The notes below the pieces were generated by a model that was given only the letters and a program-made list of their open reading frames with translations, did not search any database and was not told the DNA's origin. Source: Streptomyces sp. NBC_01262 (GTDB lineage Bacteria; Actinomycetota; Actinomycetes; Streptomycetales; Streptomycetaceae). From it: a stretch of DNA of 64,000 nt. The DNA lies in assembly GCF_036226365.1 (NCBI RefSeq), contig NZ_CP108462.1, forward strand, positions 9,098,501 through 9,162,500. Direction: 5' to 3'. Each line of letters begins with the position of its first letter. Within the stretch, counting starts at the first letter, position 1. The position numbers and the translations under genes are program-made. Of the stretch, positions 40,450 through 51,861 are shown piece by piece.

Positions 40450-42872
40450 GGGGTGTTCCTTGTCGGACGGGGGCGGGTAATCAGCGGACGCTGCTCGGGC
40501 GGTGTGGGGGGCCAGTCGGGAAAGGGGACCTCTTCCTCGGCGCGGGCCCGGCGGGTGCCGTCCCGCAGGGCGGCGAGCATCGAGCGTGCCTGCTCCGGCC
40601 GGCGTTCCTCCTGTGCCGGGGTGTGGCCGCGGGCCGGGGCGCCGTGCCCCTCAAGGAGCTGCGGCGCGAGGTGGGTCTGCCGGACCCGGCGCGGGAGGCG
40701 GCTTGCGCCGCCGGTGCGGTGGCCCGGTGCGGTCGCGGCGGCGGGGGCGGTGGCCTGGACGGGCGGTGCCGCCGGAGCCGCCGGAGCCTGTGCAGCCGGG
40801 GCCGGTCCGGCGCCGGTGCGCGGCACCGTACGGGAGCGTATGGGCATCCCGCTGACCGTCATCCCGGCCGGTGCCGGGCTCGCGACGGGCGCGAGGTGGC
40901 GGTCGGCCCGGGTGTCCAGCGGCAGCGGCGCGGTGCCGACGGCCTCCTCGGTCAGGGCCTGCGGGAGCACGACGACGGCCATCGACCCACCGTACGACGA
41001 GGGCCGCAGGGTGACGGTGATTCCGTGACGGTGCGCGAGGTGGCCGACGGTGAACAACCCGAGACGGGGGTCGTCACCCAGCGCGGTGAAGCTGAAGTCC
41101 GGCGGATTGTGCAGAAGGCTGTTGGCCGTCACGTACTCCTGCTCCGAGAGCCCGAGGCCCCGGTCCTCCACTTCGACGGCCATGCCCTGCGCGACCGGCA
41201 GCACCCGCACCCGTACCTCGGTGTGCGGCGGGGAGAAGGCCACGCCGTTCTCGATCAGTTCGGCCATGAGGTGGATCGTGTCACCCACCGCGGGTCCGGT
41301 CACCGCGACCGGCGGCATCGGTTCGACCACGACACGGGCGTAGCCCTCGATCTCGGAGACCGCGCTGCGCAGTACGTCCCCGAGCGGCACGGCGTGCTTC
41401 CAGCGGCGCCGCGGGGTCGCGCCGGACAGGACGGTCAAGCTCTCCGCGTTGCGCCGCATGCGGGTCGCGAGGTGGTCGACGGTATAGAGGTCGGCGAGGA
41501 GTTCCGGGTCCTGCTCCTTGCGCTCCATGGCGTCGATCACCGTGAGCTGGCGGTGCACCAGGACCTGCGTGCGGCGGGACATGTTGAGGAACACCAGCCG
41601 CGCGCCCTCGCGCAGCTCCGCCTGCTCCAGCGCGACGGTCACGGCGGTGCGCTGGGCGGCGTTGAAGGCCTCGGCGACCTTGCCCAACTCATCCGATCCG
41701 TAGTCGAGTTCGGGCAGATCGTCGAGGTCGGCCCGGTTGCCCTCGGTGCGCAGCCTGGTGACCAGCTCGGGCAGCCGGTCCTGGGCCAGTTCCAGCGTCG
41801 CCCTGCGCAGGCTGGACATGCGGCCGATGAGCGACCGCACGATGCGGTAGGACATCAACGTGACCGCGAGCACCGCGGCCAGTGCGAGGGCGCTGCCCAG
41901 CACCACTCTGGACAGCAGCGTGTCGGTGCTGTCCGTGCCCTCGGTCATGACCAGACCGAGGTACTGGTTCTGCACGCCCTGCACCGCCGTGGCCACGCGG
42001 GCCGGGGCCGCGGCTCTGGCCGCCGGGACACGGGAGACCGTGATGGTGCCGCCGGTGGCCTTGGCCGCGGTGGGGATGGACGCCTCGAAGGCGGCCAGGG
42101 CCGCCCAGTCCCGGCCGTCCACGATCCTGGCCAGCGTGGCCTGCGTGTCCGCGGGCAGGTACGGCGCCAACTGGTTGGTGAGGATGTAGTCGCGTACCGC
42201 CGCCGCGGAGGTCAGACCGGCCCGCTCCTGGGTGCTCAGCCGCCCGGATGCCGTGACTCCGGCGAGGACCGCGCTCTCCTGCGACAGCGCCTCCGTCGCG
42301 CGGAAGAACGCCAGGGCATGGCCGGCCTTGGTGGCGATGGCACCGTCGGTGCTGCTCAGCGTGCCGAAGAGGTTCAGCGTGGAGAGCACGGTGGCGGAGT
42401 AGGACGCGTAGGCGTGCTGCCTGGTTTCCTTCCCGCCGTCGACCGCGGCCCGTTCGGCGGCCAGTCCGGCGAGCTGCTTGCGCACGGTCTTCAGTCCGGC
42501 CTGGTACTGCGCCGACCCGTCGCCGCCGGAGACGGCGTCGGTCTGGCGGAAGGCGGCGAGCGCGGCGTCGGTCCGGCGGCGCTGGGTGTCGAGAGCGGAA
42601 CGGCTCCCGTCCGACGCCAGCCGGACGATCGTCTGCTGACGCTCGTTCTGGAGCTCGGCCATGACCGGCACCAGGGCGAAGGTGGTCTTCGACGCCCGCG
42701 TGGCCTCGTCGACCTGCAGCCACTGGTTGAGCAGCACCGCGGAGCCACTCGCCCACAGCGCGATCAGGGCTATCACCGGGACCACCGCGAGCGCGATCAG
42801 CGAGCCCCGGATGCTGCGACTGCGGGCCGTCCCCGCTCTCTTGACCACTGATCTGCCCCGGCGCCCGCTCAC
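40446..42872 (-). CDS. Conservon sensor kinase (CvnA type) with nitrate/nitrite-sensing-like outer domain
   Basis: An 808-residue membrane sensor starting at GTG 42872 (GGAGGG site). Membrane helix 1 lies near residues 20-45. An extracellular helical NIT-type domain (about 48-310) is followed by helix 2 (about 315-340), a HAMP-like linker, and an HATPase domain in which GDTIHLMAELIENGVAFSPP is the N-box and GLGLSEQEY a G-box. The C-terminal 170 residues are Pro/Ala/Arg-rich. Like other CvnA proteins it lacks a clear phospho-acceptor His box, so it may not signal by ordinary phosphotransfer. First gene of the conservon. Confidence 0.92.
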   Translation of the reverse strand: MSGRRGRSVVKRAGTARSRSIRGSLIALAVVPVIALIALWASGSAVLLNQWLQVDEATRASKTTFALVPVMAELQNERQQTIVRLASDGSRSALDTQRRRTDAALAAFRQTDAVSGGDGSAQYQAGLKTVRKQLAGLAAERAAVDGGKETRQHAYASYSATVLSTLNLFGTLSSTDGAIATKAGHALAFFRATEALSQESAVLAGVTASGRLSTQERAGLTSAAAVRDYILTNQLAPYLPADTQATLARIVDGRDWAALAAFEASIPTAAKATGGTITVSRVPAARAAAPARVATAVQGVQNQYLGLVMTEGTDSTDTLLSRVVLGSALALAAVLAVTLMSYRIVRSLIGRMSSLRRATLELAQDRLPELVTRLRTEGNRADLDDLPELDYGSDELGKVAEAFNAAQRTAVTVALEQAELREGARLVFLNMSRRTQVLVHRQLTVIDAMERKEQDPELLADLYTVDHLATRMRRNAESLTVLSGATPRRRWKHAVPLGDVLRSAVSEIEGYARVVVEPMPPVAVTGPAVGDTIHLMAELIENGVAFSPPHTEVRVRVLPVAQGMAVEVEDRGLGLSEQEYVTANSLLHNPPDFSFTALGDDPRLGLFTVGHLAHRHGITVTLRPSSYGGSMAVVVLPQALTEEAVGTAPLPLDTRADRHLAPVASPAPAGMTVSGMPIRSRTVPRTGAGPAPAAQAPAAPAAPPVQATAPAAATAPGHRTGGASRLPRRVRQTHLAPQLLEGHGAPARGHTPAQEERRPEQARSMLAALRDGTRRARAEEEVPFPDWPPTPPEQRPLITRPRPTRNTP

Positions 42873-43631
42873 CGCACCCTCCGGCGTCCAATGGCGCGGC
42901 AATCGGCGGGAACTGCGGCTCGGGGCTTGAGCACCGGCGGATTCCTTTCCAGGGCGGCGCGTCGCGCGTCGGGCGGACCGGCTGGGCACGCGGACGCGTG
43001 CCCGCAGGGGCTTAGGGGAGGTGGAAGTACGGCGGACATGCCGGACACCTGTGGAATCGTGGCGGGCGACCGTGCCCACCGCGCGGTTGGGTTGGTATGT
43101 AACCGAGCCTGACGACACCGGTCAAGTCGTCCGGGATGCGCACCGAACGCCCTTTTATGGCGGGACCATTGCCCCGCGCTCGGACCCCGCGACTACAACT
43201 GGTGCCCGTGACACCCCTGTCGGTGACGTTTCGGCTGCGTATAGGGGGTGGGAGGGGGTTGTGAGGCGTGTGCGCCGGTAGTGGCGGATCAGCAGCGGGT
43301 GATAACGGGCAAGCCGTCGGTCACGAACAAGTGTGTGACATATTTAACAGACCAGCGGGAAGCCTGAGTGCTCCTTCGTGCCGCAGCGGTCCCGAACTGG
43401 GCAGTTGAGGGGGAGTGAGGTGGGAGTCGGCAGGCTCTGACGGTTCCGTCCGGCCAGGGCGCTCCGTTGACCCCCCTCCGTGTCCCTGCCCAACCCACCT
43501 TGCTGGACACGGCCTTAATCGAGACGAAGCGCACGTCACGCGTGTTCGCCCCGCTACGGTTGATTCCCAGGCCGGGGCGTGTGCTCGCCCGGAAGGCGCC
43601 GCGTGGGAACGGGGAAGCGGGGAAGCGCAGG
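42873..43631. other. 759-base intergenic region between conservon and STAND gene
   Basis: No convincing gene. For the conservon, TTGACC (43125-43120) and TACATA (43101-43096) on the minus strand, 18 bases apart, form a possible promoter about 215 bases before the kinase start. An AT-rich patch at 43318-43352 (around GTGTGACATATTTAACAG) stands out and may be the promoter of the STAND gene. A reading frame open upstream of the chosen STAND start (from 43467) is possible but its codon pattern is poor. Confidence 0.35.
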
Positions 43632-45741
43632 ATGCTGGAGCTCATTTCGCTGGCGACGGTCACGGCGATGCTGGGGACCGTGGGCGCTGGGCTGGGCAAC
43701 GAGGCGGGCAAACAGGCGTATCTGATGATCGGCGGGCTGGCCCGCCGGATGGCGGGACGGGAGGTTCCGGCCCCTGAACGGCCCGCCGACTGGGAGGGAC
43801 TGGCCCGGCTGCTGTACGAGGGAGCGTTGCGCGATCCGCAGCACGCCCGGGGGCTGGCCGAGGTGGAAGCGGTGGTCAGCAGGGCGCTGGCCCAGGTGCG
43901 TGTCCGTACCGCTCCTCAACTTCCCGACGGCCTCAGGGGCTTCGTCGACCGTGGGAAGCAACTGCGGCAGCTCAGCCGCGAGGCCTCCCGCAAGTTCGAC
44001 GGACGCGCTCGAAGGGCGCATCTGTACGGGCCCGAGGGGATGGGCGGCACATCGCTGGCTCTGCGGTGGGGCTGGCGCGAGCTGAAGCGGTATCCGGACG
44101 GACAACTGTACGTCGACCTGGGCCGGGTGCCGGACCCCGCCATGGCTCTGCGACAGGCCCTGCGCAGCCTCGGAGTCGACTCGCAGGACGTCCCGCCGGG
44201 CCTGGAGGAGCGGATGAGCCTCTTCCGCCGCCTCGTCGCGGACCAGCGGCTGCTCATCGTCCTGGACCACGTCCAGACAGCCGCGCAGGCGACGCCCCTG
44301 CTCACCACGGCGCCAGGGGTCTTCACCATCATCGTCGCCCACCGCCGTCTTCCCCATGCGGACGCCGAACCGATCGAAGTGGTGCCCCTGCCCGAGAGCT
44401 ACGCCGTCGAGTTGCTCACCGAGGTCGCGGGCAAGCGCACCGTCGACGAAGCCCGGGCCCGCGCCATGCTGCCGCAGGTGCTCGCGCAATGCGGCGGATC
44501 CCCGTACGCGTTGAGGACGTTCGCCTCGCTGCTCCAGGAGCGTCTGCGGGAGGAGGGGATCCCCGTCGTGACCGGCGTCGAGCCCGCCCACGCCGCCGCG
44601 CAGGAGCAGTACCGCACGCTCGGTCCGACCGCCGCCCGGCTGTACCGGCGTTCGGCACTGTGGCCGTGGCCGGCGCTCAGCCCGGCCGTGGCAGGGGCCA
44701 TGGCCGAGGTCGAGGAGGCCGAAGCGGCCCGGCTGCTCACCGAGTTCGTGGAACTGGGGCTGTTGGACGAGACCGGAACCGGTACCGGCCGCTACCGCTT
44801 CCGTCCCGCCGTACGCCGGCACGCCGAGCAGGCCGCCGCACGCGAGGACGGCATCCCCGCCTGCTCCCGGGCCGTGGAGCGCGCGGTCGGGCTGCTGCTG
44901 CCGTTCGCCGTGCGGGCCGACCGCGCCGCCCTGCCGGAACGCTGGCACGTGGGCCCGCTCTTCGCCGAACTGCCCCCGGGCGCCTACGCGTCCAAGGGTG
45001 AGGCGATCGCCGCCCTCGGCGCCGAGCTGGGCAACCTCGTACAGGCGGTGTTCGCCGCCGCCGAGTACCGACTCGGCGACACCGCCTGTCAGTTGTGCGA
45101 GGCGCTGTGGGCCCTGCAGCTCAAGGACGGACGCCACGAGGAGATCCTGCCGGCCCTTCGGGTGGGCACCGAGGTCGCCGACGACATCTGCCCCGGAACC
45201 CGGATGGCGGGGCGCATGCACACCTTCCAGGCGATGGCCCTGATCGAGTCACGGCGGTTCGACGAGGCGAAGATCCAGGCGGAGGCCGCCGCCGCGGCCG
45301 AGCGGCAGGCGGGGCACCTGCGCGGTCTGGCCACCGCCATCGAGACGCTGGGCCTGGCATGCCTGGCCCAGTGGGACTTCCAGGAGGCCCACGACCTGTT
45401 CGCCGAGGCCGACGGCATCTGGCAGCGCACCGGCCCCGCAGACGACGGCTTCAGTGACAAGCCCCGCGCCCGCGCCCTTCTGAAGCGTCACCGGGGCCGC
45501 GCGCTCAACGGCCTCCATCTCCTGGACGAGGCCGAGGAGTTGCTGCTGGAGGCGCTCCGGTTCTTCCGCGAGAAGGAGCCCTACAACACCGCCCGTACGC
45601 TCACCGATCTTGCCGACACCTACCTGCGCGCCGGGCGGCCGTCAGCGGCGCTGCCGCTGATCGACGAGGCGATCGCCGCACTCGCGGGCGAGAACGCCCA
45701 CTACCACGTCAACCACCTTCGCGCCCTGCGCGATCGCTGCG

Positions 45742-47481
<1,740 letters not shown>

Positions 47482-47565
47482 CCTTGCCCCCCCCGTGCCT
47501 TGCCCGGCTTCGCCGCCACCCGTATGAGCAGCCACGATAACCAAGCGGAGGGGAACGGCCCTCGG

Positions 47566-49050
47566 TCAGAAGATCCCCTGGCCCGGGACGAGGACGCCGC
47601 GCGGGTCGTAGTGGCGCTTCGCGGCTGCCAGGGCGGGCCAGGCGGAGCCGAAGTGGGTACGCCAGTCGGCGCGGTCGAAGGGGATGGCGCCGACCGGGTA
47701 CTGCGTGCCGCCGGCGGCGCGGACGGCCTCGTAAGCGGTCCGGTTGGCGGCGAGCAGCCGCTGGACGGTGGCGGTGTCGTCGGGCGGGGTGGTGCGCAGT
47801 ACGGCGAGAAGGTACGGGACCGGGTCGTCGCCGGTGCGCAGCAGCGGGGTGTGCAGGCGCTCGCGCAGCAGCGGGTAGAGGAGGACGACGCCCGGGCCGA
47901 GGTCGGCGGGGGTGAGGGCGTCGAGGATGCCGCCGGCGACGGAGGCGGCCTTGTCGCCGGGGATCAGGAGGTTGAGCCAGGGGTGAGCGTACGCCCACAG
48001 GCCGGCCGCCTTGAGCGCGGCGACGGCGGGGGCGAGCCGGTCGAGGAAGTCGTAGTAGGCGAGATCGGCGGTCTGGACGCCGGTGGGGTTGTGGTGCAGG
48101 CCTGCCAGCAGTCGGGCGTCGTCCGGGTGCGCGTCGTAGGAGACGGCTTCCAGCAGGTAGCTGCGGAAGGCGCCGTTGGCGTCGGCGACGACCTGCCCCT
48201 CGACGTAGCCGAAGCGGCCGTCGGTGACAAGCAGCCGCTGGTCGGCGAGGAAGGTGTTCAGGTCGTCGTAGGGCAGCAGGTAGTGCCGTACGGTCGTGGG
48301 GGCGGGCAGCAGGCGGATGGTGGCGCCGACGATGACCGCGCACTGGCCGAGGCCCGCGAGGACGGCGTGGAACAGCTCGCGGTGCCGGGTCGGGGAGCAG
48401 CGGACCAGCTCGCCGGCGCCGGTGACGACGCGCAGTTCGGTGACGTTGTCGACCTGGGCGCCGTGGTGGTGGCTCTGGCCGCCGAGGCCGCCCACGGACA
48501 ACGTGCCGCCGACGGAGAGTTCGAGGTAGTCGGTGAAGACGGGCGGCGTGAGCCCGTGCGCGAGGGCGGCCTTGGTGACGTCGCTCCACTTGGCGCCCGC
48601 GCCGACCGTGACCGTACGGCTGCGCGGACCGACGGCGCCGATCTCCGCCAGGGGCGCGGTCTCGATGACCAGCCCGCCCTCGACCTGCGCCTGACCGTAC
48701 GCGCCGTGGCCCTGCCCGCGCGGGGCGGTCTTCAGGCCGTGCGCGCCGCAGAAGCGGACCATGGCCACGACATCGGCGACCGAACCGGGGCGCAGCACCG
48801 CGACCGGCCGCCGGTGGACGATGTGACCGAAGTCGTCCGCGTCCGCGGCGAGCGAGGCGTCGTCGGTCAGCAGCGTGCCGTCCAGGTGCGGCAGGCCCAC
48901 CAGCCCGTCGCCTGCCACGGTGTCCGAGCTTGTCGCGGCCACCGCCCAGCTCCGCCCGACCGGGTCGAAGCCGATGACCACGGCCCCCGCGGCGACGGCC
49001 AGCCCGCGTAGCGCGGCACGCCGCGACGGCGATGACGGCAACTGTGACAT
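47566..49050 (-). CDS. Tat-exported FAD-linked oxidase, cytokinin-dehydrogenase-like
   Basis: A 494-residue flavoenzyme of the VAO/BBE group. The N terminus SRRAALRG plus a hydrophobic stretch is a twin-arginine signal, fitting export of a folded cofactor protein. His115 in RGQGHGAYGQAQ sits where family members bind FAD covalently. The segment LSVGGTLSVGGLGGQ followed by HGAQVDNVTELRVVTG and the end DPRGVLVPGQGIF closely follow plant and actinobacterial cytokinin dehydrogenases. Other FAD-linked alcohol or sugar oxidases cannot be excluded. ATG 49050 follows AAGGGGAG; an in-frame ATG at 49098 would put residues before the Tat motif and has no ribosome site. Divergently arranged regulator genes are nearby but not clearly linked. 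Confidence 0.75.
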   Translation of the reverse strand: MSQLPSSPSRRAALRGLAVAAGAVVIGFDPVGRSWAVAATSSDTVAGDGLVGLPHLDGTLLTDDASLAADADDFGHIVHRRPVAVLRPGSVADVVAMVRFCGAHGLKTAPRGQGHGAYGQAQVEGGLVIETAPLAEIGAVGPRSRTVTVGAGAKWSDVTKAALAHGLTPPVFTDYLELSVGGTLSVGGLGGQSHHHGAQVDNVTELRVVTGAGELVRCSPTRHRELFHAVLAGLGQCAVIVGATIRLLPAPTTVRHYLLPYDDLNTFLADQRLLVTDGRFGYVEGQVVADANGAFRSYLLEAVSYDAHPDDARLLAGLHHNPTGVQTADLAYYDFLDRLAPAVAALKAAGLWAYAHPWLNLLIPGDKAASVAGGILDALTPADLGPGVVLLYPLLRERLHTPLLRTGDDPVPYLLAVLRTTPPDDTATVQRLLAANRTAYEAVRAAGGTQYPVGAIPFDRADWRTHFGSAWPALAAAKRHYDPRGVLVPGQGIF

Positions 49051-49124
49051 GAGCTCCCCTTGATCAGACACGTGGTAGGGATCGTACGCGGACACCATTT
49101 ACTGATGCCACGTCATGCGTGCCT

Positions 49125-49715
49125 TCAGCGACGGCCGTTCGGCGGAAATATGGCCCCGGCTGTCGCCTGCCTCTCGCGCAGGACGGCGACCGTGCGTTCG
49201 CACCAGTCGCGGTTGCCCTGCTCGAAGGCGAGGCCGCGCAGGCAGGTCAGATAGGGGCCGACGCGCTCGCCGTGGCGCAGGAACTCCTCCTCGGTGCGGT
49301 CGCGTCGCATCGCGTGGAGGAGCTGTCCGAACAGGTCGATCTTGGCCTGGGCGAAGGCGGCGCGCTCGGTGAGCTGTGCGATCAGGCTCCCGGGATCGAC
49401 ATGGTCGCAGGCCTGGACCTTGACGAGCAGGTCGTCGCGGATGAAGGAGGGCTTGGTGGTGGCGGCGGTGAACGTCTCCAGCTCGGCCAGGCCGAGGTCG
49501 GTGACCGTGAACAGCCGCTTGTTGGGCCGGGTGTCCTGGACCACGTCCCGGCCCGCGATCAGCCCGTCCTTCTCAAGGCGGGTCAGCTCGGCGTACAGCT
49601 GCTGCGGCAGGGCGTGCCAGAAGTTCGCCACACCCAGGTCGAATGCCTTGGCCAGCTGGTATCCGCTCAACTCGTCGTCGAGCAGCGCCGCCAGCACGGC
49701 GTGTCGCAACGCCAT
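49125..49715 (-). CDS. PadR-family transcriptional regulator
   Basis: A 196-residue PadR regulator: MALRHAVLAALLDDELSGYQLAKAF and FWHALPQQLYAELTRLEKDGLI form the winged helix, and the C-terminal half is the helical Vir_act_alpha_C dimerisation domain. PadR proteins repress adjacent genes and respond to aromatic acids or drugs. It is divergent from a SnoaL-like gene, with a long inverted repeat between the two. It also lies upstream of, and on the same strand as, the flavin oxidase gene (74-base gap). Confidence 0.92.
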   Translation of the reverse strand: MALRHAVLAALLDDELSGYQLAKAFDLGVANFWHALPQQLYAELTRLEKDGLIAGRDVVQDTRPNKRLFTVTDLGLAELETFTAATTKPSFIRDDLLVKVQACDHVDPGSLIAQLTERAAFAQAKIDLFGQLLHAMRRDRTEEEFLRHGERVGPYLTCLRGLAFEQGNRDWCERTVAVLRERQATAGAIFPPNGRR

Positions 49716-49761
49716 CGGATCGCCTCCTCATGTGCCGCTGTCCACGGACGGCTGTCCCATG

Positions 49762-49797
49762 ATACTCAAGGAAGTGATTAGTCAGTTTCTTGAGTAT
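49762..49797. promoter_or_regulatory. Inverted repeat, likely PadR operator
   Basis: ATACTCAAG (49762-49770) and CTTGAGTAT (49789-49797) are perfect inverted arms, extended inward by further near-matching bases. The site is 12 bases before the SnoaL-like ATG and 47 bases from the PadR start, in an AT-rich patch. Control of both genes by PadR is inferred. Confidence 0.65.
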
Positions 49798-49809
49798 GAA
49801 GGAGAAGCC

Positions 49810-50241
49810 ATGACCACCGCAGACCGCTTCCGCGCCGCCGTCGACAGCCGTGACCTCGCCGCCCTGGACGCCCTGTTCGCCGAAGGCATCCGCTTCTACA
49901 GTCCCGTGAAGTTCACGCCCTTCGAGGGCAAGCCGATGGTGCTGGGGCTGTTCGGCGTCCTGCTGCGCACCTTCGAGGACTTCCGCTACATCGGGCACTT
50001 CGACGGTGTGTCCGAGACGAGCGCTGACGGCACCGAGGCTCCGTCGGAGGTCCTGCTCTTCCGTGCGGCCGTGAACGGCAAGCAGATCCACGGCATCGAC
50101 CTGCTGCACTTCGACGAGAGCGGAAGAATCAAGGAGTTCACGGTGATGGTCAGGCCGCAGTCCGCCGCGCAAGCCCTCAGTGAGGCGGTTCTCGCAGGCC
50201 TGATCGCCGACGGTCTGGTCCCGGCGACAACCGGTCAGTAG
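49810..50241 (+). CDS. SnoaL-like/NTF2-fold protein
   Basis: A 143-residue protein with the NTF2-like plan: helix FRAAVDSRDLAALDALFAEGIRFYSPV, then FEGKPMVLGLFGVLLRTFEDFRYI, then strands with HGIDLLHFDESGRIKEFTVMVRP. Such folds serve as small enzymes or ligand carriers; no catalytic residues can be assigned. AAGGAG precedes ATG 49810. Expression is probably controlled by the divergent PadR through the inverted repeat upstream. Confidence 0.88.
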   Translation: MTTADRFRAAVDSRDLAALDALFAEGIRFYSPVKFTPFEGKPMVLGLFGVLLRTFEDFRYIGHFDGVSETSADGTEAPSEVLLFRAAVNGKQIHGIDLLHFDESGRIKEFTVMVRPQSAAQALSEAVLAGLIADGLVPATTGQ

Positions 50242-50559
50242 GTGTGCGCCAAGCTGCCGCTCCGCCACGGTAGCAGGGAATCCTATTCGCGGGATAAGAG
50301 CAGCCTGTCAAAGGCATAAGCGAATTCCGTGAATTCACACAGTAATGCATAACGAGGAAAGAATCTCGCGTTCATCTGATGATGCGTTGAGATTTTGACG
50401 AGAGTGTTGTTAATGTCGTCAACAATCGCATGGACGGGCTGTCAGCTGCCTGACGTGCGTTTCAGCCCTGCCCGTAGCCGCTGACGAGCGGCCGTTGGCC
50501 ACGGGAAATGTCCGGTTTTCTATGGCCGGGACGACATTCCAGGCTCAAAAGGAGTGGTT
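50242..50559 (+). promoter_or_regulatory. AT-rich regulatory region upstream of the DUF3500-HupE pair
   Basis: 318 bases with no gene and a markedly lower GC content than the neighbours. It holds a perfect palindrome GTGAATTCAC (50329-50338) preceded by a second GAATTC, and a perfect inverted repeat TTGACGA (50395-50401) / TCGTCAA (50416-50422). A clear -10 box at the right distance from TTGACG was not found. AAAAGGAG (50547-50554) is the ribosome site for the next gene. Confidence 0.5.
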
Positions 50560-51861
50560 GTGAGTAAAGAAAGAACCCGTCGAGTACGCACACGACGGAC
50601 TTGGCGGGGTATAGCCGGCGCAGTCGCGGCAATCGCGCTGGCCGGCGGCGTCCTTGCCGTGGCAAATGCCTCGACGGACACGCCGGCAGGCAAATCGGCC
50701 GAAGGCGTCCAGCGCCCGGTCGACAAGCACGCCACCGGCTCGAAGGCAGTGGTCAGCGCCGCCAACGCGTTCCTGAACACGCTGGACGCCGACCAGCAGG
50801 CGGAGGTGCTGCTGGAGCTCACCGAAGCGAACGCGACGGCGTGGTCGAACCTGCCGTGCCAGGGGACCTGCAGGCCCGGGATCGAGCTCGGTACCCTGAC
50901 CGACACTCAGCTGGCCGCCGCCATGAAGGTGCTGAAGCTGGCCACGGGCACCGGCAAGGGCTCCGGGTACGACCAGATCACGCAGATCATCAAGGCCGAC
51001 GACGTGCTCGCCGCGGCGGAGAGCTCCAGCTCCAGCTCCAGCTCCGCGTCCGCGGCGCCCGCGGACGACGCGTCGAGCACGGCCTCGACCGACCCGTCCG
51101 CCTCGGAGTCCGCTTCGGAGTCCGCCTCGGCCGACCCGAGTTCGTCGGCCACCGACGCCCCGACGGGTACCCCGCCGTCCGGCGGAACCGGTGGTGGCGC
51201 CTTCGGCTACGGCAGCGGTCTCTACTACCTGGCGTTCCTGGGCACCCCCTCGGCGGACGGCACCTGGCAGCTGCACTTCGGCGGCCACCACCTCGCCGTG
51301 AACCTCACCTACAAGGACGGCAAGGTTGCGGGCGCCAGCCCGTTCTTCCTCGGGGTCGAGCCGACCACCTGGACCGACGACGACGGCACCACGTACACGC
51401 CCCTGGAGGCCCAGCGCAGCGGCCTGCTGGCGCTGACCGGCAGCCTGAGCACCGAGCAGCTGGCCGAGGCCAAGCTGTCCGCGTCGTACACGGACGTGCT
51501 GCTCGGCCCGGGCGAGGACGGCCAGTTCCCGGAGACCAAGGAAGGCATCAAGGTCAGCGAGCTGTCGCCCCAGCAGAAGAAGCTGGTCCTGAAGGCGATC
51601 CACCCCTGGGTCGCCAACGTGGACGACGCCACCGCGCAGCAGCTCATGAAGACGTACGAGCGTGAGCTGAACGAGACCTACGTGAGCTACTCCGGCGGCA
51701 CCGCCCTGGACACCCAGGGCGACTACGTGCGCATCGACGGCCCCGGCGTGTGGATCGAGTTCGTCTGCCAGAACGGCATCGTCTTCCAGGGCAAGATCCA
51801 CTACCACACCGTGTACCGCGACCACACCCGCGACTACGGCAGCGAGTTCACCTTCTCATGA
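50560..51861 (+). CDS. Secreted DUF3500 protein
   Basis: A 433-residue exported protein. Residues 1-38 are a signal peptide with an Arg-rich start. The DUF3500 core (AFLNTLDADQQAEVLLELT, then NLPCQGTCRPGIELGTLTD) is interrupted by a long Ser/Ala/Asp-rich low-complexity segment (about 150-200, with a run of eight Ser). It resumes with YYLAFLGTPSADGTWQLHFGGHHLAVN and HTVYRDHTRDYG, rich in His. Function of DUF3500 is unknown; the conserved His residues suggest metal binding. GTG 50560 is chosen 5 bases after AAAAGGAG. It overlaps the HupE-like gene by ATGA. Confidence 0.85.
   Translation: MSKERTRRVRTRRTWRGIAGAVAAIALAGGVLAVANASTDTPAGKSAEGVQRPVDKHATGSKAVVSAANAFLNTLDADQQAEVLLELTEANATAWSNLPCQGTCRPGIELGTLTDTQLAAAMKVLKLATGTGKGSGYDQITQIIKADDVLAAAESSSSSSSSASAAPADDASSTASTDPSASESASESASADPSSSATDAPTGTPPSGGTGGGAFGYGSGLYYLAFLGTPSADGTWQLHFGGHHLAVNLTYKDGKVAGASPFFLGVEPTTWTDDDGTTYTPLEAQRSGLLALTGSLSTEQLAEAKLSASYTDVLLGPGEDGQFPETKEGIKVSELSPQQKKLVLKAIHPWVANVDDATAQQLMKTYERELNETYVSYSGGTALDTQGDYVRIDGPGVWIEFVCQNGIVFQGKIHYHTVYRDHTRDYGSEFTFS

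Noticed and set aside
43467..43631. N-terminal extension of the STAND gene
   Set aside because: Adds 55 residues with no ribosome site and atypical codon pattern; ATG 43632 begins a helix typical of related heads.
51022..51050. AGCTCC hexamer repeat in the DUF3500 gene as a phase-variation tract
   Set aside because: The unit is six bases, so copy-number change keeps the frame and only alters the Ser linker length.
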